The notes: generated from the letters alone by a model not told the origin. A stretch of 64,000 nucleotides of DNA from an uncultured Flavobacteriales bacterium (GCA_943788145.1 CALSPD010000010.1:1-64000), one strand, 5' to 3'. Counted from the stretch's first letter, positions 1 to 9,852 are shown. Translations and numbers: made by a program.

Positions 1-1223
1 CAGATAGGGCGTACCACTCCATTGACTGCAGAAATGTTGTTGTAATCGCCAAAGAACACATCTTCTGAGGGCTCAAAAGGGCCTTCGCTGATTTTACAAT
101 TTTCGAATGTTTCGCCACTATCTTTTGAAATGGCGAGGTAAACATCTGTTTTGGCGTCTTTGTGGTTTCTCCTGTCGTAGAAAACACAATAGATATATCC
201 GGTGCTTTGGTCAACCGTCATCCATGTAAAAAATTGATGTTTTCCGGGCGCGTCATCGTTTACCCGAATGCGTTCGCTCCACGTTGTGCCGCCATTGGTT
301 GATTTGATCAGCCATATGTCGGTATCATCGACCCCATTGCTTTGGTCGGCCCAATTCACATAAATGTTGCCGCTGTTGTTATCATGTCCGACAATCGGCA
401 TTCCGTTGGCCCTGCCTATGCCGGGAATTTCGAACGCCCAATTAGCTCCTTGGTCTACAATGGCGCATTCTTTGGCTTCATAGGAAGCGGGATTTTTAAA
501 GCGGATTTTAGTGAAGAAGAGCTTTCCATTGAGGCTCCAAGTGACTAATATATTTCCTTCGTTGTCAATGGCAGGAACCGCGCCTTCTGCCGTTTCACTT
601 TCATCCAGACAATTTCCCGGAGTGCTGCTGATGGATATCGGATCGGTCCATTTGCGGCCATTCTTTGAGGTCGACAGCATGATGTTTGATTCGCACGTTG
701 GGCTTGTATTCGCGTATTCATCAAATTGCGTCCAGGTCACAACTATCCTTTTGTTTATTGGATCCCATGCTGCCCATTCTTTGTCTTGATCTTTTGGATG
801 GTTGAATCCAATGCCGCTTCCTTTTGACCATTTTTTGAGCTTTCGTTTACTTTTTTGACACACTATTCTGTCCAAAAGAGTGTTGTTTGCCCAGCCTTCA
901 CCAGATGGATTGCTTAAATGGAAATAGTAGAAGTGGTTTTTATCATCAGCAATGATGCAAGGATCACCGTAAACTCCGTGTTGCGAAGTCATGGTTTTGG
1001 AGGTCCAAGTTTTACCGCTGTCGAGAGAAGTGTAAACATAGTCGAGGACGGCTCCTGCAACAATTTCAGCCGGATTTTTAGGATTAATCGCAATGCTTGG
1101 TTCGCAAGGCGCATAATCGCCAGAGGTTGGTTGATGAATTAAAATGTTTTGCTGAGCAACAGTGTTATGAAGTAACAAGCCAAACAGAAGAACGAGCGCG
1201 GCACTATGTTTTTTAGGAAACAT
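1..1223 (-). CDS. Sialidase/BNR-repeat-like secreted protein, C-terminus cut by window edge
   Basis: The frame is open from ATG at 1223 to the window edge (about 407 codons); the stop lies outside. The N-terminus has Lys-Lys followed by a hydrophobic stretch ending in VAQQN, a typical Sec signal peptide. Several Asp-box-like repeats are visible (SLDSGKTW, TSKNGRKW, STNGGTTW, SKDSGETF), the signature of six-bladed sialidase/BNR propellers. The start overlaps the stop of the upstream M1 peptidase gene by one base (TAATG), so the two are probably co-transcribed. The family includes exo-alpha-sialidases and many non-enzymatic propellers. I cannot see the catalytic arginine triad well enough to claim sialidase activity. 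A T9SS sorting domain may lie beyond the edge. Confidence 0.75.
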   Translation of the reverse strand, partial: MFPKKHSAALVLLFGLLLHNTVAQQNILIHQPTSGDYAPCEPSIAINPKNPAEIVAGAVLDYVYTSLDSGKTWTSKTMTSQHGVYGDPCIIADDKNHFYYFHLSNPSGEGWANNTLLDRIVCQKSKRKLKKWSKGSGIGFNHPKDQDKEWAAWDPINKRIVVTWTQFDEYANTSPTCESNIMLSTSKNGRKWTDPISISSTPGNCLDESETAEGAVPAIDNEGNILVTWSLNGKLFFTKIRFKNPASYEAKECAIVDQGANWAFEIPGIGRANGMPIVGHDNNSGNIYVNWADQSNGVDDTDIWLIKSTNGGTTWSERIRVNDDAPGKHQFFTWMTVDQSTGYIYCVFYDRRNHKDAKTDVYLAISKDSGETFENCKISEGPFEPSEDVFFGDYNNISAVNGVVRPI

Positions 1224-3064
1224 TACTCTGCCGGAAAAGAAACGTTGCTGGATGGAAAAACATCATTGCTAGGATTGATATCTGCTAACTTTTGAAACGG
1301 ATTGAGCTCAATCTGTTTGATCGATTCGAAAGGGATATCCAATTCTACGCGATAAAATGGATAAGCCCACGGCCAATCCAATTCCTGTTTCCAAGGTTCT
1401 GCAATGCCTTTTGGAACAGGCTTAGCTCCACGCATTATTTCAAGCGGAATATAACTGTATTGAATGCCCTTGTCGCTTGTAATTTTAATTTCTACGGGCA
1501 TTGGCAATGATCCAATCCGTTCAATTTCTACGATGGTTTTCTTTCCATTGTAGCTTACAGTATGAATGCCATAATCAATTGTTTTTGTCGTCCCAATCCA
1601 CGCATCGAAATACCAATCCAATTCCATTCTCGATTCTTTTTCCATGATTCGTTTAAAATCTTGTGGCGTTGGATGTTTGAATTTCCATTGGTTGAAATAG
1701 TGAATCATGGCCATATCAAAGGTTTCTTGTCCGATGATGTCGCTCAATTGGTCGAGAAAAACACAGCCTTTTGAATATGCATTTGAACTATAAGCACTGT
1801 TGGTTTTGTAGTGATCTGCTCCTGTTGAAAGAGGTTCTTCCTTTCCTGAAAGCACATTTGATATGTATTCACGATGGCTGCGCTCATGAGGATTAAATTT
1901 ATTTCGTTTGAAGATTGAATCGAGAGCGAAGTTTTGGGCAAACGTTGTAAAACCTTCATCCATCCAGGGAAATTTTTGTTCGTTGCTGGCAAGCACACCG
2001 TAATACCAGTTGTGAATTGCCTCATGAACCGTAACACTTACTAATCCTCCAAAGCCGCCTGTTCCAGAAATCATAGTGCACATCGGGTATTCCATTCCGC
2101 CATCACCGCCTTGAATCACACTGAACTGTGGGTAAGGATACACACCGAACTTATCGTTCATGATATTGAACATTTGTTCTGTAAATGGGACTAAGCGGGT
2201 CCAATTTTGGTTGATCAATGAGTCATTTCGATGGAAAAAGTGAATTTCTGTGCCATTGCTGAGCGTTGTTTTCAGGTGATTGTATTCTGGATCTGCCGCC
2301 CAAGCAAAGTCGTGCACATTTTCAGCCTTAAACCTCCATGTCGTTTTTTCAGAAGTAGCAGTAGTTTCAGCATAACCGTGCCCAACTTCTTCTGGATTTT
2401 GAACGATTCCGGTTCCAGCAATTGTGTACTTTGAATCGATGGTTATGTTCACATTGAATGTTCCAAACACACCGTGAAACTCTCTTGCCACATAGGGTTC
2501 GCTGTGCCAACCGTCACGATCGTATTCAGCTAATTTCGGATACCATTGGGTCATGGTGTAATCAACGCCTTCTTCATTGTTTCTTCCAGAGCGTCTGATT
2601 TGAACTGGAATTTGGCTGTTGAAATTCATTTCGAATGTTGCAGACTTTCCTGGAAGGATAGGTTTTGCCAATTTCACTTCTGCTACTGTTCCTTCAATTT
2701 TGAGATCCAGTTTTTCGCCATCCTGTGTGAGCTTGTTGATCTTGTGAAAGCCAATTTCATCCGGCTTGAGATTGTATATGCGATCTACAATTCGAGGATC
2801 GGGGTCTTCAATTGTTCTTGAACGCACATCCATCGAACTTCCCGGCTGAAAAGCGTTGAAATACAAGTGGTAAAAAACATGATCAAGCGTATCGGGCGAA
2901 TTATTGGTGTAGACCAAGGTTTGTGTCCCTCGAAAGGTGTGATTCTCAGCGTTAAAGTCAATGTCCATTTGGTAATTGACATTTTGCTGCCAATAGCCAT
3001 TTTGAGCAAAAGTGGTCAAGGCAATAATTGTAAATCCAGCGAGAAATAAGAATTTTTTAGCCAT
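1223..3064 (-). CDS. M1 family metallopeptidase (gluzincin aminopeptidase)
   Basis: 613 residues. The signal peptide (MAKKFLFLAGF...TTFAQ) indicates export to the periplasm or outer membrane. The zinc site HExxH is at residues 347-351 (HEAIH), and the third ligand Glu is 18 residues later in WMDEGF. The exopeptidase motif upstream is GGMEY, a variant of the usual GxMEN. This places it in the M1 aminopeptidases, which remove N-terminal residues from peptides. It is shorter than PepN because the C-terminal HEAT-like domain is missing, as in many exported Bacteroidota M1 enzymes. The first 8 bases overlap the end of the upstream amidohydrolase gene and its stop overlaps the next start, so this is the middle gene of a three-gene operon. 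Substrate unknown. Confidence 0.9.
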   Translation of the reverse strand: MAKKFLFLAGFTIIALTTFAQNGYWQQNVNYQMDIDFNAENHTFRGTQTLVYTNNSPDTLDHVFYHLYFNAFQPGSSMDVRSRTIEDPDPRIVDRIYNLKPDEIGFHKINKLTQDGEKLDLKIEGTVAEVKLAKPILPGKSATFEMNFNSQIPVQIRRSGRNNEEGVDYTMTQWYPKLAEYDRDGWHSEPYVAREFHGVFGTFNVNITIDSKYTIAGTGIVQNPEEVGHGYAETTATSEKTTWRFKAENVHDFAWAADPEYNHLKTTLSNGTEIHFFHRNDSLINQNWTRLVPFTEQMFNIMNDKFGVYPYPQFSVIQGGDGGMEYPMCTMISGTGGFGGLVSVTVHEAIHNWYYGVLASNEQKFPWMDEGFTTFAQNFALDSIFKRNKFNPHERSHREYISNVLSGKEEPLSTGADHYKTNSAYSSNAYSKGCVFLDQLSDIIGQETFDMAMIHYFNQWKFKHPTPQDFKRIMEKESRMELDWYFDAWIGTTKTIDYGIHTVSYNGKKTIVEIERIGSLPMPVEIKITSDKGIQYSYIPLEIMRGAKPVPKGIAEPWKQELDWPWAYPFYRVELDIPFESIKQIELNPFQKLADINPSNDVFPSSNVSFPAE

Positions 3065-4073
3065 TCAGAAATTGTGCTTTATCAAGGTTTAGCCACTCAA
3101 GTGTCGAGTTGCAAAAAATATCTTCAACGGTTTCATTGGAAAGCCCCATTTCGGTGATGTACTTCCCGATTTCTAAATCTCCGAGTGGAAAGGGATAATC
3201 AGAACCCAAGCACACCTTTTTAGAGCCTTGGTAACTAAGTATAAATTCAAGTGCCTTAGGGTCGTGGGTTATGCTGTCGACCCAAAACTTTCCAATATAG
3301 TTTCTCGGATTGTTCGGGTTATCGATTGCTACTAAATCAGGGCGACAATTAAAACCGTGTTCAATTCTGCCAATGGTTCCAAAAAACGAACCGCCAGCAT
3401 GTGAAAAACAAACGCGCAAGTTGGGCAATTTGTCAAATAGGCCAGAAAATATCATCGAGCACATAGCGCGTGAGGTTTCGCCAGGCATTCCTACCAACCA
3501 AGGCAACCAGTATTTTGTCATTTTGGCCATTCCCATCATATTCCAAGGGTGAATCATCACCGCTAATCCTAATTCTTCGCAGGCTTTAAAAATAGGGAAG
3601 AACTGTTCTTCACTTAAGTTTAAGTCGTTGATGTTGCTGCCGATTTGAATCCCTGGTAAATGCAATTCTTCTTTGATGCGATGCAGCTCCTTAATTGCTA
3701 GATCAGTGTCTTGCATCGGCACTGTGCCAAGGCCTATGTAGTGCTTGGGGTTGTCTTTTGCCAGTTGAGCTATGTGATCGTTAAGAAACCGCGAAAGCTC
3801 AAGACAATCCGCGCCCTTTGCCCAATAACTGAACATAACGGGAATCGTGCATACAACCTGAACTTGAGTTTGGTATTCCGCGTATTCCTCAATCCTTAAC
3901 TTTTCGTCCCAACAGTTTGATTGGATTGTTCTGAAAAAGGCATCGCCTTTCATCATATCTGCGGCTCCATCTTCGCGTGATTTCAAATAAATAAAATCAC
4001 CATAGCCAAATTTGTCCGCAAAGCGCGGCAGTTTGGCTGGTAGAATATGGGTGTGCATGTCGATTTTTAGCAT
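3057..4073 (-). CDS. Amidohydrolase, ACMSD-type (aminocarboxymuconate-semialdehyde decarboxylase family)
   Basis: 338 residues. Metal-binding HxH is at residues 7-9 (MHTHILP), followed by HPWNMMG, SHAGGSF and the C-terminal GSDYPFPLG, the ordered signature of ACMSD within the amidohydrolase_2 superfamily. ACMSD decarboxylates 2-amino-3-carboxymuconate semialdehyde in tryptophan (kynurenine) or nitrobenzoate breakdown, using one catalytic zinc in the cytoplasm. The length matches the family. It has no signal peptide. It is the first gene of the minus-strand operon with the M1 peptidase and the sialidase-like protein, neither of which is pathway-related. No other kynurenine gene is visible in the window, so the exact substrate is inferred from motifs only. 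Confidence 0.85.
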   Translation of the reverse strand: MLKIDMHTHILPAKLPRFADKFGYGDFIYLKSREDGAADMMKGDAFFRTIQSNCWDEKLRIEEYAEYQTQVQVVCTIPVMFSYWAKGADCLELSRFLNDHIAQLAKDNPKHYIGLGTVPMQDTDLAIKELHRIKEELHLPGIQIGSNINDLNLSEEQFFPIFKACEELGLAVMIHPWNMMGMAKMTKYWLPWLVGMPGETSRAMCSMIFSGLFDKLPNLRVCFSHAGGSFFGTIGRIEHGFNCRPDLVAIDNPNNPRNYIGKFWVDSITHDPKALEFILSYQGSKKVCLGSDYPFPLGDLEIGKYITEMGLSNETVEDIFCNSTLEWLNLDKAQFLNG

Positions 4074-4145
4074 TGATCAAATTTTGGGTGAATATAAAGT
4101 TTCGAGAAAACACGAGGCAGAATCGACCTCCCTGACATACAATTA

Positions 4146-4153
4146 TATTTTTG
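4146..4153 (+). promoter_or_regulatory. Putative Bacteroidota -7 box (TATTTTTG)
   Basis: This is a perfect match to the Bacteroidota primary-sigma -7 consensus TAnnTTTG, 19 bases before the ATG at 4173. No clear -33 TTG is seen at the expected spacing, so support is partial. Confidence 0.35.
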
Positions 4154-4172
4154 TGTCTATACGCCACTAATT

Positions 4173-5774
4173 ATGAAACGATTTCTTTTCACGCTGCTGA
4201 TTCTTGGGCAAACCCTCACGGGAATAAGTCAAATGGGTTATCGAATTTCGGGGGAAACAATTTCCGCCTTCAAACCTGGTGATCGCGCCCTAGAGCAGCC
4301 ATTAAGAAGATCTACCGGGTCTTTGTCATGGGCTAAGGTATTGTCACCATGCGTCAAACCTGGAGGATTAGAGGTGGGGACTTGGTTTGAATATAGGCCA
4401 AAATCGCCACAAGCAACCATTCGTGTCAGAGTTTCAGGCGTTATGGGTAATATGACGGAACCTATCCTCTATATGGGGGTCAATAAGCCACATAAAGGAC
4501 AGGATCTTCTGACTGAACTAGATTGTGTTAAAGCAGAAAAAGGGCAGACCGAAATCTTACTGAGCTTCAACGACCTTACGCCAAAGGAGACCTATTTTAT
4601 TTTGGTAGGGAGCGAAACAGCGAATAAAAATGACAGCTACACCATTCATGTTTGGACAGCATACACGGACTTAGCAAAAGCTGAGGACTTAAGCGAAAGC
4701 GCTTCCGAAACTTACGTATCAGGAAGAGTTCGTGACAAAAGCGGAACTGGGAAATCAGGTGTTTTGATATCCATTCTTGATAAAAGCAATAAACCCTTGG
4801 AAACAGCGAAATCAGATTCCAAAGGAACATTTACGTTCAAAAAACTACCAATCGACTCCAAACCAATCATTCGAATTGAAGAAGATGATACAGAGCTTAT
4901 CGTTGATCTGTTCTTATTCGGAAGCGATGGAAAGGTTAAAGAAAAGGCAACTCGAGTAGGAAACAACATGTATGGATTTGGAGCAGATGAAGATCACTTC
5001 ACTCAACTAAGATTGCTGTCGGACCGTGATTGGTCCTTGAATGTAGAAAAGGGAAAAACAGGTGTAACGGGTCGAGTTGTCGATTCGGAATCGTTTCTTT
5101 TCGGCCAAGCCAATGTTTCAGTGGGGCTGTACAGTACCAGCAAGAATAAACTTGCAAGCTCTAAAACAGACCTTAACGGAAAGTTTTCCTTTAAAGATTT
5201 GGATCAAGGGGATTACATGGTGCGAGTGGAAGGCGATCAAAGTAAAAACTATTCGGAAATTGTCATGGTAGATGACCTAAACGTCCCCTTTTACTATGCG
5301 AATTCGGCCATGATTGGAAAAGATGGGTTTTTTAAGTTTGAAAAACTTCCGGTTGAAATCGTTGAACTAAAACGGGCTCAAGAAAAAGATACCAGAATGA
5401 AAATCCCAACGGATTTTAGCAGTATGGAATCTGGTAAAGCGATTGTATTAAAAGATCTTTTGTTTGAGTCTGGATCGTCTACTATTCTAACTTCTTCGTA
5501 CTCAGAATTAAATAAACTGGCCGAAGAGTTAAAGAAAAAGCCCAGTCTACGCATTGAGATTTCTGGCCACACCGACAATACCGGAAATAATGCGGCCAAT
5601 TTGACTCTTTCAACGGGTCGAGCAGAATCAGTGAAGCAATATCTTGTGGAAAAGGGAGTGAATGCCTCGCGTGTTGAATGCAAGGGTTTTGGAGATACAA
5701 GACCAGTTGCATCAAACGACACCGAGGAAGGCCGAACTAAAAATCGGAGGGTCGAGTTTGTTGTAATAAAATAA
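4173..5774 (+). CDS. OmpA-family outer-membrane/peptidoglycan-binding protein with carboxypeptidase-regulatory-like domains
   Basis: 533 residues. A signal peptide (MKRFLFTLLILG...GISQ) is followed by a beta-rich N-terminal region. Two carboxypeptidase-regulatory-like beta-sandwich repeats come next (about residues 180-255 and 295-360, with GRVRDKSG and GRVVDSES starts). The C-terminal OmpA-like domain (about 425-533) has the peptidoglycan-binding segments ISGHTDNTGN and LSTGRAESVKQYL, ending RTKNRRVEF. OmpA-like domains bind diaminopimelate in peptidoglycan, so the protein probably links the outer membrane or a surface complex to the wall. It is monocistronic: its own -7 box lies upstream and a strong hairpin terminator directly downstream. 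It is similar in layout to PorE/SprE-type T9SS-associated OmpA proteins, but that role is only inference. Confidence 0.85.
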   Translation: MKRFLFTLLILGQTLTGISQMGYRISGETISAFKPGDRALEQPLRRSTGSLSWAKVLSPCVKPGGLEVGTWFEYRPKSPQATIRVRVSGVMGNMTEPILYMGVNKPHKGQDLLTELDCVKAEKGQTEILLSFNDLTPKETYFILVGSETANKNDSYTIHVWTAYTDLAKAEDLSESASETYVSGRVRDKSGTGKSGVLISILDKSNKPLETAKSDSKGTFTFKKLPIDSKPIIRIEEDDTELIVDLFLFGSDGKVKEKATRVGNNMYGFGADEDHFTQLRLLSDRDWSLNVEKGKTGVTGRVVDSESFLFGQANVSVGLYSTSKNKLASSKTDLNGKFSFKDLDQGDYMVRVEGDQSKNYSEIVMVDDLNVPFYYANSAMIGKDGFFKFEKLPVEIVELKRAQEKDTRMKIPTDFSSMESGKAIVLKDLLFESGSSTILTSSYSELNKLAEELKKKPSLRIEISGHTDNTGNNAANLTLSTGRAESVKQYLVEKGVNASRVECKGFGDTRPVASNDTEEGRTKNRRVEFVVIK

Positions 5775-5804
5775 AAAAGGCGGCTCATCCGAGCCGCCTT
5801 TTTT
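5773..5804. terminator. Bidirectional rho-independent terminator
   Basis: GGCGGCTC (5779-5786) pairs with GAGCCGCC (5791-5798) around a 4-base loop. An A-tract lies on the left and a T-tract on the right, so it works for both converging genes (the OmpA-family gene and the S9 peptidase). Confidence 0.9.
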
Positions 5805-5825
5805 ATTTGCAGAGCCTCAGCAAGC

Positions 5826-7769
5826 TTATCGATCAGAAGGTGCGATCTCATAGTTTGCCCCTATGTGTTTGTTCAAGAAGCTTTCCATTTCTCGATAAAA
5901 CTCGAACTTGTTTTCTTCATTGTGAAAACCATGGCCTTCATTGTCCTTAACCATGTATTGCACTTCAATTCCGCGCTTTTTCATCGCGTCAACCATTTGA
6001 TCCGATTCGGATTTGATCACACGCGGGTCGTTTGCTCCCTGAGCAACAAATAGCGGGGCTTTTATTTTATTGGCGTTCAACGCTGGAGAAGTAGCCGTCA
6101 TTCGCTTTTTATCTTCTTCATTATTTGGATCACCAACCATTTCATACATCATTTCCAAGTATGGTTTCCAATAAGGGGGAATACCTTCCATGAACGTGAA
6201 TAGATTGGAAACGCCCACATAATCAACTCCGCACGCATAGAAGTCAGGGTCTTTAACCAGTCCTTGAAGCGTAGCATATCCACCGTAGCTTCCTCCATAA
6301 ATGGCAATGCGTTTAGGGTCAGCAATGCCTTGATCAATGAGCCACAGCGCGCCATCTTGAACATCTTCTTGCATTTTCAATCCCCATTGATCAAATGACG
6401 CCTCCCAAAATTCACGTCCGTAAGAAGTAGATCCTCTAAAATTCATCTGTAGAACAGCAAATCCACGATTTGCCAAAAACTGCACCTCAGGGTTAAAACC
6501 CCAATGATCGCGAGCCCAAGGACCACCATGAACATTTACAACAATGGGTAAATTCTTCATTCCTTCCATGCCTTTTGGGATGGTCAAATATCCATGAATG
6601 GTTAAACCATCTCGTGACTGATATTTAATGGGTCGCATGTCAGCCATCAAGTTTTGGTCAATCCATGGGCTTACATCAGCAATGTGCTTTAATTCGCCCA
6701 ACATGACGTCATAAAAATAGTAGGCACCCAAAGATTTGTCGCTATAAGTGCGCACTATGATTTTGTCCTCGTTTTTGGTTCGAGAAGTAATCGCTATCTC
6801 ATATCCAGGCAATTGTCGTTCAAGTCGCTCAAAGGTTTTTCGAGCTTCATCGTCAAAAAAGTGACGCCTTGATTTGTCAGCCGTATATGTTGCCGCGGTG
6901 ATCACTTTTCGCTTGCGCGAATAGCTCAAACCATCCACATCATTGCTTCCGTCTTCGAATAGAACTTCGGTCTCTTTTCCTTTGGATAAATCAAAAATCA
7001 CCGCAGCTGATTTATCTCGATAGAGGTTTGAGTTTACATAAAGGTTTTTATTATCGAATGTGAAGAACATCGGTGAAATAGATTCTTTGAAGTTTGATGT
7101 CACAACGGTTTCCCACTCGGCTTCTTCCGTTTTTCGATGTAACAAGGAAGTGTTTACTCCATCTGTTGTTATAGCGATTCGCAACTTTCCGTCATGATCG
7201 GTCATCCAGCCAGTAACATTTCCTGGGTTTTCGGCAATCATGGTCATTTCACCCGTTTGGATGTTGAGCCGGTAGGGGTCAAAAATTTGCGGATTCCGCT
7301 TGTTTAAACCAACAATAATTTCTTCCGGATTGTCCTCTAGATCATCTATAATTTGGCTTCGAACGCCTTCTTCTTTCGTGAGCAACATTTCATCACCCGT
7401 GATGACATTGACAGCAACTAAATACCAATTCTCATCTCCACCCTCATCGCGCATAAAAATGATTTTTTCATCATTAGCCCAATAATAACCAGCAATGTCT
7501 CTGTCCGTTTGAGATGTAATTCTACGCGCTTCTCCCGTTTGAATATGTTGCACATAAATATTTTTGCGAGACTCATGAGGAGCTAAATAGGAATAGAATT
7601 CCCCATTCGGTGAAATCTGATAGCTGGTTTTATCTGGGTTGCGAAAAAAGTCTTCGACCGGCATTTGAGGGATTGACTCCCGAATCTGATTTGGTGCTTG
7701 TCCCATAGTGGTATTAAAAAGTCCGAAGCTGAGTCCCATCCCAACCCCGATTATTAAGCTTTTATTCAT
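5826..7769 (-). CDS. S9 family prolyl oligopeptidase-like serine peptidase
   Basis: 647 residues from the ATG at 7769. A longer frame opens at a GTG at 7880, but the 37 extra residues are not signal-like. The ATG start gives a clear signal peptide (MNKSLIIGVGMGLSFG...MGQAP), so I prefer it. An N-terminal beta-propeller is followed by an alpha/beta-hydrolase domain with nucleophile Ser494 in GGSYGGY, the Asp in GANDPRV and the His in EGHGFH, in the usual order. It probably cleaves short peptides in the periplasm, like other exported S9 oligopeptidases or acyl/dipeptidyl peptidases. It converges with the OmpA gene at a shared terminator and is divergent from the dCMP deaminase gene. Confidence 0.9.
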   Translation of the reverse strand: MNKSLIIGVGMGLSFGLFNTTMGQAPNQIRESIPQMPVEDFFRNPDKTSYQISPNGEFYSYLAPHESRKNIYVQHIQTGEARRITSQTDRDIAGYYWANDEKIIFMRDEGGDENWYLVAVNVITGDEMLLTKEEGVRSQIIDDLEDNPEEIIVGLNKRNPQIFDPYRLNIQTGEMTMIAENPGNVTGWMTDHDGKLRIAITTDGVNTSLLHRKTEEAEWETVVTSNFKESISPMFFTFDNKNLYVNSNLYRDKSAAVIFDLSKGKETEVLFEDGSNDVDGLSYSRKRKVITAATYTADKSRRHFFDDEARKTFERLERQLPGYEIAITSRTKNEDKIIVRTYSDKSLGAYYFYDVMLGELKHIADVSPWIDQNLMADMRPIKYQSRDGLTIHGYLTIPKGMEGMKNLPIVVNVHGGPWARDHWGFNPEVQFLANRGFAVLQMNFRGSTSYGREFWEASFDQWGLKMQEDVQDGALWLIDQGIADPKRIAIYGGSYGGYATLQGLVKDPDFYACGVDYVGVSNLFTFMEGIPPYWKPYLEMMYEMVGDPNNEEDKKRMTATSPALNANKIKAPLFVAQGANDPRVIKSESDQMVDAMKKRGIEVQYMVKDNEGHGFHNEENKFEFYREMESFLNKHIGANYEIAPSDR

Positions 7770-7858
7770 GGTTATTTGGTTAATTAATCCAAAGTAAATC
7801 AGATGAAGGGAATAATTGATGCCGCGGTTGTTTAATGGTAAAAATTGGTGACCGATGG

Positions 7859-7892
7859 TTGAATTAGGAAACAGTCGCACCTATTACATTTG
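7859..7892 (+). promoter_or_regulatory. Putative promoter for the dCMP deaminase-S41 operon
   Basis: TTG (7859-7861), a 23-base spacer and TACATTTG (7885-7892) match the Bacteroidota TTG / TAnnTTTG pattern. The ATG at 7898 is only 5 bases after the box, so the mRNA would be nearly leaderless. Confidence 0.45.
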
Positions 7893-7897
7893 CTGCA

Positions 7898-8350
7898 ATG
7901 AACGAAGGAGCAATAACCTACGATAATCCAGCAAAGCAGGAACGTTACGATCGGGCCTATTTACGCATGGCTAGGGAGTGGGCGAAATTAAGCCACTGCA
8001 AACGCAAGCAGGTTGGCGCTATAATCGTAAAGGATTCAACCATTATAGCCGATGGTTATAACGGCACGCCAACGGGTTTCGAAAACGATTGTGAGGATGA
8101 AAGTGGCACTACCAAGTGGTATGTGTTGCATGCGGAGGCTAATGCCATTTTAAAAGTCGCGCGAACTACGAACAATGCGAACGGTGCGACACTGTATTTG
8201 ACCAACTCACCCTGTAAAGATTGTTCTAAACTGGTGCTTCAAGCGGGAATTCAACGGGTCGTTTATATTCACAAGTATAAGGACACAAGCGGGATTGAGT
8301 TTCTGCAGAAAGCGGGGCTTCAATTGACTCAAATTGAAGATTTGATTTAA
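7898..8350 (+). CDS. Deoxycytidylate (dCMP) deaminase family protein
   Basis: 150 residues. The zinc site of the cytidine/deoxycytidylate deaminase fold is complete: HAEAN carries the His ligand and proton-shuttling Glu, and SPCKDC carries the two Cys ligands. The N-terminal KLSHCKRKQVGAI segment is typical of the dCMP deaminase/ComEB group. Such enzymes convert dCMP to dUMP, the precursor of dTMP, in the cytoplasm. The stop overlaps the start of the S41 protease gene by one base (TAATG), so the two are translationally coupled although unrelated in function. This neighbourhood is common in Bacteroidota. Confidence 0.9.
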   Translation: MNEGAITYDNPAKQERYDRAYLRMAREWAKLSHCKRKQVGAIIVKDSTIIADGYNGTPTGFENDCEDESGTTKWYVLHAEANAILKVARTTNNANGATLYLTNSPCKDCSKLVLQAGIQRVVYIHKYKDTSGIEFLQKAGLQLTQIEDLI

Positions 8351-9852
8351 TGAAAATAAACAGAGCAACCTTTCCAGCACTGTTGTCCTTTGCAATGGCC
8401 ATAGGGCTCTTACTGGGCTATAACTTATCACAAGGTAAGAAGTCAGCCCGCGATGGAAAATGGGAGAAAATAGACCAGATACTGCAATATGTTGAAGAAG
8501 ACTATGTGGACACCATATCAAGGAAATCCTTAGAAGACGATGTCATTGCATATTTACTTCAGCGGCTTGATCCGCATTCCTATTATATCACCGAGGATGA
8601 TATTTCTGCATTAAATGAGCCATTGGATGGTGGATTTCAGGGCATTGGCATCCAGTTTAATTTTCGATCGGACACCGTTTACGTTATAAACACGATAAAG
8701 GGCGGCCCTTCTGAGCAAGCTGGGATTTTACCTGGCGACAAAATGATCGCGGTTAATGATGAAACCATTGCAGGCATGCATATGGCCACCAAGGATGTTA
8801 TGCTTCTGCTTAAAGGTGAATCTGGGAGTACGGTGGAAGTTGCGGTTTTAAGAGGAAAGAAAGAATTGAAATTTGATCTAACCCGAGAAGAGATTGCCTT
8901 GAGTAGTATTGATGCTGCCTATTTGCTCAACGACACCACTATTTATGTGCGACTTGCTCGATTCTCGAAACATACGGAGGAAGATTTTCAACGGGAAGTC
9001 TATCCTTTGAAATCCGCCTCGGTTAATCATGTTATTCTAGATTTAAGGGGTAATGGTGGAGGATATCTTGAAGCTGCGTCAAGTATAGCGGATGAATTCC
9101 TAACCGATGGTCAACTCATTACCTACACGGAAGGAAAGTCGAGAGCGAGATCGGATTATTATGCGAGCTCTAATGGTCGATTTGAATCGGTCGGGCTTTC
9201 AATTATAATTGATGGGACAAGCGCTAGCGCTTCCGAAATAATTGCTGGGGCCATCCAGGATCACCATCGCGGAATAATTTATGGCCAAAAATCATTTGGA
9301 AAGGGGTTGGTTCAAGAACAAAATGAATGGTCAGATGGTTCTGCCACAAGACTTACTGTTGCTCGCTACTACACGCCCAATGGTAGAAGTATTCAGCGTC
9401 CATACGATCGATTCCAAGATAAGGCGGAGTATTACGGTCGATCATCCGACTCATTGAATCATGGCGGAATAGAACCTGACATAGTTGTGGAGCGCGACAC
9501 AACTGGCGTCACCTGGCTTTACGCGGAAATGGTGCATCGAGGCTTTATTACCGATTTCGTTTATCAATATCGGGACAAAAATTATGAAGGATTGAAAGGC
9601 TTAAGTTTCGATCAATTTGTGGCCCAAGAAAACGATGGTTCGATGCTTATTGCATTGCAATTGTTTCTAAAGAAGAAGGAATTTGAAGTCAACGAAAAGG
9701 AGTGGCAACGGTCTGTCGAATTGATTCATGGTCGAACGTTGGCGCTGTTGGCGCGCGCATTGTATGGAGATGAAGCATATTATCGCCTCTTGAATTTGCG
9801 CGATGAAAACATCAAAGCGATCTTAATGAACATAAAAAAGCCGGAGGTGTAA
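8350..9852 (+). CDS. S41 family C-terminal processing peptidase (CtpA-like), first paralogue
   Basis: 500 residues. An N-terminal hydrophobic anchor (about 7-25) is followed by a helical region, a PDZ domain (about 85-170, QGIGIQF...GGPSEQAGILPGD) and the S41 catalytic domain. Nucleophile Ser is in GTSASASEI and the general-base Lys in SFGKGLVQ, the usual Ser-Lys dyad. It cleaves proteins near their C-termini in the periplasm. A second S41 protease lies at 32342-34024; the two are divergent in sequence, so they are not a recent duplication. The last codons run into the terminator hairpin. Confidence 0.92.
   Translation: MKINRATFPALLSFAMAIGLLLGYNLSQGKKSARDGKWEKIDQILQYVEEDYVDTISRKSLEDDVIAYLLQRLDPHSYYITEDDISALNEPLDGGFQGIGIQFNFRSDTVYVINTIKGGPSEQAGILPGDKMIAVNDETIAGMHMATKDVMLLLKGESGSTVEVAVLRGKKELKFDLTREEIALSSIDAAYLLNDTTIYVRLARFSKHTEEDFQREVYPLKSASVNHVILDLRGNGGGYLEAASSIADEFLTDGQLITYTEGKSRARSDYYASSNGRFESVGLSIIIDGTSASASEIIAGAIQDHHRGIIYGQKSFGKGLVQEQNEWSDGSATRLTVARYYTPNGRSIQRPYDRFQDKAEYYGRSSDSLNHGGIEPDIVVERDTTGVTWLYAEMVHRGFITDFVYQYRDKNYEGLKGLSFDQFVAQENDGSMLIALQLFLKKKEFEVNEKEWQRSVELIHGRTLALLARALYGDEAYYRLLNLRDENIKAILMNIKKPEV

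Noticed and set aside
5378..5851. 157-residue minus-strand frame across the end of the OmpA-family gene
   Set aside because: It lies antisense to the conserved OmpA domain and reads through the terminator; composition is not protein-like.
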